From Linnemannia elongata (taxonomy: Eukaryota > Mortierellomycota > Mortierellomycetes > Mortierellales > Mortierellaceae), in NCBI GenBank assembly GCA_036320915.1, contig JAXBDG010000012.1, positions 1,972,501 to 2,036,500 of the forward strand: a stretch of 64,000 bases of DNA, written 5' to 3'. A program made the position numbers and the translations under genes. The notes beneath the pieces are model-generated. The model ran no database searches, was not told the DNA's origin, and worked only from the letters and a program-made list of their open reading frames with translations. Of the stretch, positions 55,508 to 64,000 are shown piece by piece. The stretch's first letter is position 1. Each line of letters starts with the position of its first letter.

Positions 55508-56629
55508 AGGAAGCGGGTTCATCGGAACGACGATGGAGAGAACAATGCAAAGACACACTGCATTGATCGAGCGCGCCAATGTTGCTCGATAAAAAGACAA
55601 GAGGGGAAAAAAAAAGGAGTATAAGAGTAGACACAGCAACGACAGCTTTTTTTGTTCTATGCATCATCATCGTTGTCCCCTCTTTCTCTTCTTCAAGACA
55701 TGCACACACCAGCTATTCTTAGCACCCTTGGATTCAGACTTGATTGTTGTCATACATACATACACAGCATAAGAAACAAAAAAAACACACCATTGTCGAA
55801 TCGAATCGGACTACGCCATGCCTCTTTTTTGTCCTTGTTCTTTTTTTCTTTAGGAGTAATGCTCGGTAGACCAACAAAACTTTCTTTTTGTGGTTCGTTC
55901 CTAGTGTCATGATGAAGGGAACAAACGAAGTGCACGGCAAAAAGATGATGGCCTGATTTTCGCAGGAAAGATAGATGTACACATTAGCTCTCTCGGATGA
56001 TAAATTGCATTAATAAAGGATATCGGTTGAAACGTGTGGAGTTACGTTAGGGACCCTGGTTCCCCTCTCCCTTCTCTCCTCTCTCACTCTCTCAATCAAA
56101 GTCCTTGATTTTCTTTTTTCCTCTCCGAGAGAGACCTATGTGATGAAAGGGTTAAAGCAGAATGGGAGAGAGAGAGAGAGAGAAAGAGAGTATGCCCCTT
56201 AGTCCCGCGGGTGAGTGTTTGTGTGTTGGTTCCTCCTTTCTCCTTGCCCCTCGGAGATACCGTTATTTTTCTTTTTTGGGTGTTGTTGTCATCCTAGTTG
56301 TTTCCTTGTTCATTTTTAGAAGGCATCATCGTGCTGTTCGTTGTTGAGAGGATGTTAGCTAGACTTATTCCCGATGCTATGGTTGTTGGAGTAATGAAGG
56401 ACCATGATGGCCTGGAAGTGTCTGTGTTGAGACTGATTGAGTGGCAACAGAGTGAATATTTGATGATCAGTTGGAGAACAGTGTGGTTTCTGTTCTTTTT
56501 GCTTTTATGTTTTAATTCCTTCTCCATTGCAAAGCATAAAAGAGAATGTCCCCGCCACTGTTGAATGTTTATTGTTTATATAGATTGGTGCATATCATGA
56601 TTGATGACTTGGTTCACTAACTTGCAATG

Positions 56630-56668
<39 letters not shown>
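56630..56668. repeat. poly-A tract (39)
   Basis: 39 consecutive A; not next to any recognisable retroelement coding sequence. Confidence 0.85.
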
Positions 56669-56671
<3 letters not shown>

Positions 56672-57340
56672 TAGTAAGGAGCAAGTAGAAAGGATAGGAA
56701 CAAGTGCATGCCTGGTTTTTTTTTTTTTTTTGTTCTCAGGTGCAAGGCGTATGTAACGTAACGATATGGGGTGGGTCACCTACTTGGCCAACTGTCTGCA
56801 TAGTGTGTACTGTACTGGTGCATATATATACAGCGTTGGATAACTGGTTGGAATACTTCCTTCCTTTTCCTTGCCTTCCTTTGGTTCTTCCTTTCCTCCA
56901 GTCCTTACTGAACTTGTCTTGTTGTTGTTCATATACGTTGACTGCCTGTCTGGACACTGACTGGCCCATCAATTACCTGCAGCCCAGCACCCAGCGGGCT
57001 GTTGCTGCCGCTCTCTCTCTCTTTTTATTCCGAGACAACGACAACAACAACAACAACAACAACAACCCCTCATCCCCCACGCTACTAAACCACCCAGCTA
57101 ACAATGTTACAAAAAGAGAGTAGTGACAACCACACTCACTGTGTTCATTGGCACGACAGTGAGTGAGTGAGTGAGATCGAACGTCAGTTATTCGTTCACA
57201 CCAACTAGCAGCAACAGCAACAGACAGGGGGAGGCACCAAAAAGAAAAAAAGGCACAAGGGCGGGCCTTCAATTCGATCCCACTCTTTTGTCTGTCAAAG
57301 TTCTTCCTCCTTTTCCCACTTTTCTACTCTTCTTCCTTCT

Positions 57341-57371
<31 letters not shown>

Positions 57372-57760
57372 CTTTTCTTTCTCCACCCTTCCTCCCTCCT
57401 TTTTTCCTTCCTTCCTTCCTTCCTTCCCTCCCTTTTCTTCACCCCATCCCTCTCTCTCTTCCTTTTCCTTTCATCTCCTTTCGTTACCATCCTCACTTTT
57501 CTTTCCTTTTTTTTTTTTTTTTTTTTTTTTTTCTTCTTCCTCTCTCACTCTCTCTCACACACACACATTCATACACTCTTCAGTAACGACCTTTCTTTTC
57601 TTAATCTGTATACACACACACTCTCTCTCTCTCCCTCTCCCTCACTCCCTCTCTCTGGCTGTCTCTCCTTTTACGCCAAAAAAGTATTATTATTAGAACC
57701 GAACCACCCTTCTTCCTCTTTTCTGTACACTCCCCACCTTCCTTCGCCTACACCCTCCCT

Positions 57761-57761
<1 letters not shown>

Positions 57762-57790
<29 letters not shown>
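57762..57790 (+). repeat. CA microsatellite in the NIPA gene leader
   Basis: (CA)14 ending 14 bases before the start codon at 57805, preceded by about 450 bases of CT-rich sequence. Confidence 0.9.
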
Positions 57791-57795
<5 letters not shown>

Positions 57796-57804
57796 TCCAA
57801 CATC

Positions 57805-60800
57805 ATGTCAAGTACAGACGACGGCACTATGGTCGCATCCATCGACGCACAACACGACAAATACGTCGGCCTCATGCTCGCCGTCTCTTCCTCTCTCATG
57901 ATCGGAATCTCCTTCGTCATCACCAAGAAGGGCCTCATCGACTCTACTGCAAGGCACGGAGGACACGGCTCGGCATCCGACCAATACCTCTTCTTAAAGA
58001 ACCCCATCTGGCTCCTCGGCATGCTCACCAGTAACGTCTCTTTCTGCTCCTTTTTCACGTTTCGCTCTTTTCTGTTGCTCAAAAAGAAAAAAAAAAAAAA
58101 AAAAGAAAAAAAAAAGGCTCGAGTGCCTTGTTCCATTTTTTTATTCACAGGAACAAACAACAGCTAGACTCACGAGGATGGAGGAACGAAAACGATGAGA
58201 CTGACAGCCACTTTTTACCCTTTTGTTGACGATGAACCAATTAGTGGCGGCCGGAGAGATAGCCAACTTTGCAGCGTATTCGTTTGCACCAGCTATTCTG
58301 GTCACCCCACTAGGCGCGCTCTCTGTCATTATCGGGTAAGAAAGGAGAAGTGAGGGGTGTCTCGGCAAAAAGAGACGATTGCAAGACAAGAGACAAGACG
58401 AGATAAAGAAAAGGTCTCGAATCACTACGGCAACACAGACACTGCCTGTAACGTTGGAAACGAAGGCTTAGAGACGGCACGGCAACAGGACACGTTCAAG
58501 AACACGACGACAGCCTCAGCCTGCAGGAAAGTCGGGCGACAGCCCACGACCACATCGACCAAGACAAACAACATACAGAAACTACACAGGCGCATACACT
58601 CTCACTTGAGTCGGTAGCATATCTTTTTCACAACCAACAACTACAGAACACAAAAAAAAGCAGGACGCCACATTCACATTCAATATATCGTCGCTACGAC
58701 CAACAACAGAAACAGACACACAAAGACAGATACGACGAGTCGGTGAAATATGGATACCGACTGACTGGAATAATGAGATCCTTCTACGCCCACTCATCCG
58801 CCTTTCAACAAGTAACAATCAGCATGCAACAACGAGATGAAAAGGCAGTTCTCGATATATCCCGCCCATATGGGAATTCAACAAAAAGTGCGAAGAATTG
58901 CCTTCTTCAGTGTCGCAACTATGTTACGATCCACCCAGGACAGGGATTGACAGACACAAAAAGGATTCCCGACCGACCTTCGACCCTCGTTCCAACCACA
59001 CTTTTCTTGTCTGTCCTTCTTTGGGCGAACAGAAAACAGATAGAGAGACGAACCAGGTTACTGATCGACCACCCCCTCTCCTTCGTACCCCTCTTACCCC
59101 TCCTTCTCTATCCCTCTCCTCTCTTCATTCCTGCACATTCCTCCTTGGATTCTTGTCTCTAGGGCTATTCTTGCTTCATTTTTCCTCCATGACAAGCTTG
59201 GAATTGTCGGAAAGGTTGGATGCGCTCTTTGTCTAATTGGTTCGGTCGTCATCGTCCTCCACGCCCCAGAAGACAAGAACATCGAGTCGGTCGATGAGAT
59301 TTTGAACTATGCCCTGCAGCCTGGTAAGACTACCTTTTTTTTCTTTTCTCTAACCCATTCCTTCTTTCTATCATGCTACCCGCATGGTCTGTCATTTTTT
59401 ATGCATGATACGGTTATATATCAGGAGACATCCAGGCAACCCCAACATGAAGCAGGGATGACAAAGGAGACAGTGAAGAGGGAGATCATGTTGATACCAT
59501 CCTCCTTCTTCAATTCTGCTATGCGGCCTATTTTGTGGACAGTATTCAGGATGATCAAGCAGGAATCACCCATTTAACAGTGTGACTTCAACTCCAAACA
59601 CTTTCCTACGAATTGGGCATTTTACGGTTCATGTATCGTTCATTTATTATTACAAGAGCGGGCACCGTTAGTTCAGGACCCACACCGTTTTTAGCGTGTT
59701 GTTGTTGTTATTGTTTGTGTGGGCGTGTGGTTGTAGTGCTCTCGCTCCTTTTTTGTTGTCAACACTCTCGGGATTGGGATTGGGCCATTGGCTCTTTCTC
59801 TTTAAGGTTGGGTTGCACAAACGTTGCTTGGGCAGCATCTAAACACATTCGAGACAGACCAAAGTTGTCAACACTAAAAAAAACAAATATACACAGGCGC
59901 ATGTGCAAATCTCTTCCCCTCCACATGTACCTCTGTCGACAACAACAACAAAGCAACCTCAACAACAAGGACACAATGATCAACAGCCAGGTCATCCAAT
60001 TGCAGGACATCGTGCGTAATGCAACGCCTAGACCTTCCTGGTCTCAGAGGAATGCTACAGCACTGAGAATACAATACGCCCAGAAGGGTTCTTTGATACG
60101 GGCACGCACAGGAATGACAGGACAGCAAGAAAACAAGGACCACAGCCTACATTGGGCTCAGACATCGAAAAGACCTCATGGCTAACATCAGCCCTCCCTT
60201 TCTCTGCCCCCTTTTTTTGTGCATCTCTCTATCTACTAGCATTCATGATGTACAGTCTGTTCGTCTTGGGATTCTCGACATTCATGATCTACAGAGTCGT
60301 GCCAAAGTGGGGCAACAAGTCGCCCATTGTCAACATCTCCATCTGCTCGTTTGTTGGGTCGATCACCGTCATGGCGTCCAAGGGCTTCGGAATCGCGCTC
60401 AAGCTGACCTTTGCTGGCTCAAATCAGTTGACGCATCCCTCTACTTACGTCTTCGCCCTTCTTGTCGGTATCTGCATCGTCGTCCAGATGAACTACTTCA
60501 ACAAAGCCCTTGACATGTTCTCCACCAACGTGTAAGTCTTTGCCTGGTGTTTCTTTGTCATGCATCTGGTCGATGATTGTCGATTCTATTTTCGGTCCAC
60601 TGATGACAATCGATGTAAAGTGGAAACGAAGTAAGACCCTGTCGCTAATTATTTTCTCCGATCATATTTGTTATTCTATTTTTTTTCCCGCCACAAAACA
60701 GTGTAATGCCAATCTATTACGTGATGTTCACGACGGCAACGATTACAGCGTCTGTGATCCTGTTCCAGGGCTTCAACACCACCTCAACCGTCAATGTCGT

Positions 60801-61092
60801 CTCCCTCTTCTGCGGATTCGGCACCATCTTTTCAGGAGTCTTGCTGTTGAACAATGCTCAGCACCCCTCATCCGAGTCGCATGGCAAGTCGGGATCGATC
60901 ACCAACGGATCTGGAGGACATGGATTTGCTGATAGACGGTCATCTCGTGAATCCACGCTGTTGAATGCCTTTGATGAGGAGAGTCTGGGATTGACGCAGT
61001 TGCGGGAGGACGAGGACGAGGATGAGGATTTGACGGAGGATGAGGATAGGCGGGTACGTATGGGTAATGGTGGCCACTCACATCACCATTAG
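57805..61092 (+). CDS. NIPA-type magnesium transporter
   Basis: A membrane Mg2+ transporter of the NIPA/DUF803 family. Five exons: 57805-58030, 58245-58335, 59163-59323, 60240-60531 and 60702-61092, total 386 residues, with about nine hydrophobic segments. Family marks: [20 protein letters not shown] in the first helix, [20 protein letters not shown] with [11 protein letters not shown] (joined across introns 1 and 2), [17 protein letters not shown], and [20 protein letters not shown] near the end. The C-terminal tail is hydrophilic and very acidic ([13 protein letters not shown]), ending in a His-rich stretch that could bind metal. Introns 2 (827 nt) and 3 (916 nt) are the longest in the window, and each holds short open frames I consider chance. 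It is convergent with the phosphate transporter. Confidence 0.9.
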
Positions 61093-61801
61093 ACAGAGAG
61101 AATTCTCTGAGGCGGGGAGCAAAAGGGGTCTTTTTGCGTCGTTTTTTTTTCTTTCCTTTCTTTCATTCATTCATTCATTCGGTATAACACTATTACAACT
61201 ACCAAAAAAAGGGATACCCTGGATCCTCACATCCATTAAAAACCTGAACCAACCCTCCCCCCCTACAGGACCTTTTTTTCTTTTCTTTTTTTTTTTTTTT
61301 TTTTTTTTCTTCTTTTCTTTTTTGATGACTTTTTGACAAAACAAAAAAAGGGTTGGATGTAACTCTATGCAGCTGTACACTTCTTTCTTTTTTTTCATGA
61401 CCATGACCTCTATCCCTATCAAATAAAGTTGCATAATCCACGAAATGATGAATAAAAAAAAAAAAAAAAAAACTACCAACATTTCAGCCACATTGCAGTT
61501 ACTCGGTACCTTTTTTTTCATGACTTTCATTTTGGAGTGGGAGCAATAGAGCGAGGATTGGATGCTGATGGATATATATATATTCTTTTTATGATACAAT
61601 TGGCAAACTATGAGGTATTATGAATGGATGTATGTATGAAAGTGCGAAGGAGGGGGGTCGTAGAAGAGAAAAGAAGGTGGGTAAAAAAAACAAGGGAAGG
61701 GAGTGTAATGAAGAAACCTGCCTTTACTACCTAAACTTGGAACGAGTGGGAGAAATAGGGAGAAGGGGAATCCCTCCTCCACCATCAACTCCCTTCTCAT
61801 C
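61093..61801. other. convergent 3' region
   Basis: 3' flanks of the NIPA-type and phosphate transporter genes, with a T run at about 61284-61308, an A run near 61455-61471, and AATAAA at about 61421 and 61451. No gene. Confidence 0.5.
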
Positions 61802-63523
61802 TCATTCCAAATCCTCATCCTTCTCCGCCAAGGCATTCTGACGGTACCTCTCCCGATCCAACTGTCGACTCGTATAATCCTCATCTCCACACAATTCCTC
61901 CAAAGTCTTGCCCTTTGTCTCGGGGACCAAGTAGGTAAAGAGCAAACCGATGAACATGAAAAGAGCAAAAATTTGCAAGAGTTGTGGGATACCGGCGTTC
62001 TTGCCACCCTTGTCCTTCAAGGACGAGAACCCAATCTGAGCAACAATGGCTCCCAACTTGCCCATGCCGGCTGAGATACCGTGACCTGTGGATCGGTAAC
62101 GGGTTGGGAAGACTTCTCCGGGGATGATGAATGTTGTGGCGTTGGGACCAAAGTTCTGGAAGAATTGAGTGAGTGCGAACAAGAAGATGAAGAGCACTGG
62201 GGATTGGTTGTGGATAGGTCCATAGGCGAAGCCGAGGATACAGAAGAGGATACAGGACATGACGAAGCCCATGACTTGAATCTTGATGCGTCCAAGACGT
62301 TCGATCAGGAAGACGGTGAACCAGTAACCGGGGACGGCTCCCAAGAGGACGATGATGGCTTGACCGACGGTGGCATTCCAGATGGTCTCGTAGGCGTTTC
62401 CGGTGATGGGCGAGAAGTGGATAGAAGAGAGGATGAAGGTGTTGTTGAGACCGATGCCGTAGAAGGCCACGTCGAGGGCGAACCAGGTCATGGAGGTGCC
62501 GAGCAGGACTTTGAAGGTTTCCCATCGAGAGAAGTAACGGACGAATTCGCGGAAGGTGCCTCCGTTGTGGTTGGCGGTGTTCTCCTTGGAGGATGCGGAG
62601 AAGAGGGAGTTGTACCCGCCCGCGGCAGAGGCGGAGTTGGAGTTGTTCTTTTGGTAGCCACCGGAAGATTGGCCGATGGGACCGTCATCGCCGCCACCAC
62701 CGAGAGCGTTGTTGTTTCGACGCGGGTGGACTCTAGAGTTGGCAGCACGGGCTTCAACTTCATCCCTATCGGACTGCAGCGCGTTCCTGGTCGTGGGGAT
62801 GACTCTGTTGACATCGTTCTCGGCCTTGAACAGGTTATTCTCCACATCCAGGACATATCTAGGCGTCTCTGGAATCGTCAACCGGAAATACACCGCGACC
62901 AAAGCTGGGACACATCCCAACCCAATCAACAACCTCCACACATAATCCAAATTCCTTGGATCCTCAATAATCATCCCCTTGAACCCCAACAGCAGCACAA
63001 TAGCAACAAGCGCTGTGGTAAGGTACCCAAACCCTTGCATCGCAAAGACTGCGGCCATCATGGCACCACGACGGTTGGTAGTTGCAAACTCTGAGGTGAT
63101 GACGGCAGAAAGCGGGTAGTCGCCTCCGACACCGACGCCGAGGATGAACCGCCAGACCATGATGGCCCAGGGGAGGGATAGGCCGTAAGCGTTTCCGCAG
63201 AGCGCTTGACCGAATGTTGCGACGATGATGATGACTAGCTCCACACCGTACATCTATTTTGTTTTTGTTGTCAGGGGTGTAAACAGGGGGGGGGAGGTAG
63301 AGATTAAAAAAAACGTGGGAGGAGATGAATCAATTAGAGGAGTGTTATGAGGCATACATTGCATGAATCCCCCCAAATTAATCTTCACACACCCACCCCC
63401 TCCACACTCAAATTTACAGAAACCACAAGTACACCCCCTTGACCCCCCACATTTTACCCAAAAAACCAAAACCAATCCAAAAAGCAACAACTAAAAAAGA
63501 CAAGAGAGAGATAGAGTAAAATG

Positions 63524-63564
<41 letters not shown>

Positions 63565-64000
63565 TACACGTTTACGACCAAGTCGATCCGCCAAATACCC
63601 AAACCCAATCTGCCCAAAGAATGTCCCCACACTCGCCGCAATCTTTAGACCCGCATCAATGTCCGCAGGAACACTGTTCTGATTATCGGCAAAGTATACG
63701 AAACCAAGCATGGGCGAGACCAAGTTGATGGCAAACAAGTCATAGGCGTCGGTGAAGAAGCCTACACCGGCGACCATACAGGCTCGGACGTGGAACCAAC
63801 CGAAATCGGCGTTATCGATCTTGGCGAGCGTGTCGAGACGACGGTTGCGCGGGTCGTCTTGGTAAAGTCCACCGCGGGAGAAATCTGTAGAGGTTGGTTG
63901 TTGGTTGCTGTTGTTGTTGTTGTTCAAGGCGTTGTTGTTGTTGTTGTTGGAAGAAGAGTTATAACGGGGTCCAGAGCCAGGTGTAGGAGTACTAGAAAGT
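61802..64000 (-). CDS. PHO84: PHO84-type phosphate:H+ symporter, 5' end outside window
   Basis: A major facilitator of the phosphate:H+ symporter subfamily in the plasma membrane. Exon A runs from beyond base 64000 to 63568; the frame is open to the edge and has no ATG inside, only a poly-Asn start region (SSSNNNNNNAL). Exon B is 63253-61802, ending in TGA. The intron is 314 nt. Signatures: GWFHVRACMVAGVGFFTDAY, FGYLADRLGRKR at the loop 2/3 position, and GVGVGGDYPLSAVITSEFA, the hallmark of this subfamily. The C-terminal half has FLIERLGRIKIQ and PGEVFPTRYRSTGHG. The central cytoplasmic loop is long, with Gly/Asn/Ser-rich low complexity (GGGGDDGPIGQSSGGYQKNN). About 600 residues in total are expected. 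Regulation by phosphate is likely from the family, but its promoter is not in the window. Confidence 0.9.
63524..63562. repeat. poly-A/T tract (39) at the phosphate transporter 5' splice site
   Basis: On the sense (minus) strand the intron begins GTAAG and runs straight into 39 T, so the tract touches the donor. Confidence 0.9.

Larger units (their letters stand above)
54839..57804. other. 3-kb divergent intergenic region
   Basis: Lies between the divergent GDT1 and NIPA-type genes. It is dominated by low-complexity DNA: a GTT run near 54882-54903, A runs at 55474-55505 and 56630-56668, CAA triplets near 57040-57065, and a very long CT-rich stretch from 57300 to 57760. No gene is supported. 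Confidence 0.6.

Noticed and set aside
57171..58034. 287-residue Ser/Leu/Phe-rich plus-strand ORF before the NIPA gene
   Set aside because: Reads through CT and T runs in the leader; the correct frame starts at 57805.
58640..59160. 139-residue ORF in NIPA intron 2
   Set aside because: Overlaps exon 3 out of frame and has no leader or motif.
62081..63094. 337-residue plus-strand ORF opposite the phosphate transporter
   Set aside because: Antisense shadow of the transporter; the upstream part is Glu/Asp/Gly-rich without any domain.

Overview
The window looks like a piece of an early-diverging fungal genome, most likely a Mortierella-type fungus (Mortierellomycota). This is inferred from gene content and gene style. 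Protein genes are cut by short GT-AG introns, often with TACTAAC-like branch sites, and by a few GC-AG introns. Leaders are pyrimidine-rich, and homopolymer A/T tracts are common. The gene set mixes standard eukaryotic housekeeping genes with a NACHT-WD40 NLR-like gene, a chromodomain Ty3/Gypsy element, Tc1/mariner and pogo-type relics and a LINE relic. No bacterial operon logic or CRISPR array is present. The assignment to a genus is not proven by the sequence.

Layout, left to right. 1-4393 (-): 5' part of a large EPG5-like autophagy tether, leaving the window at base 1. It is divergent from 4740-6532 (+), a seven-exon class I (HDAC8-like) histone deacetylase. 6533-15132 is an 8.6-kb stretch without a recognisable gene. 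15133-17501 (+) is an AzgA-type purine permease. 17945-28900 is an accessory block: a decayed 5'-truncated chromovirus with one 3' LTR, a folded-back mariner fragment, an unknown 408-residue gene, a pogo-type transposase remnant, a small secreted protein and minisatellites. A second very small secreted ORF lies at 29085-29243 (-). 30140-36408 (+) is DNA2 (nine exons) and 36876-39378 (+) is DCP1. 39886-40442 is an isolated 3' fragment of large-subunit rRNA. 40982-46556 (+) is the NACHT NLR with twelve near-identical WD40 units. 47138-47707 (-) encodes a secreted His/Lys-rich protein broken by an in-frame TGA. A LINE relic (48420-49243) and a weak multi-exon candidate (49803-50960, -) follow. 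52502-54838 (-) is GDT1, 57805-61092 (+) a NIPA-type Mg2+ transporter, and 61802-64000 (-) a PHO84-type phosphate transporter whose 5' end lies beyond the window.

The housekeeping genes are not a pathway cluster. They cover chromatin (HDAC), Okazaki fragment processing (DNA2), mRNA decapping (DCP1), autophagy (EPG5-like) and membrane transport (purines, Mn2+/Ca2+, Mg2+, phosphate). The parts most worth attention are the NLR with its homogenised repeat array, the orphan LSU rRNA piece, the TGA-interrupted secreted protein, the PIP-box of DNA2 that is assembled across a GC-AG intron, and the mariner foldback. All exon boundaries were placed by eye; for each complete spliced gene the exon lengths sum to a multiple of three.
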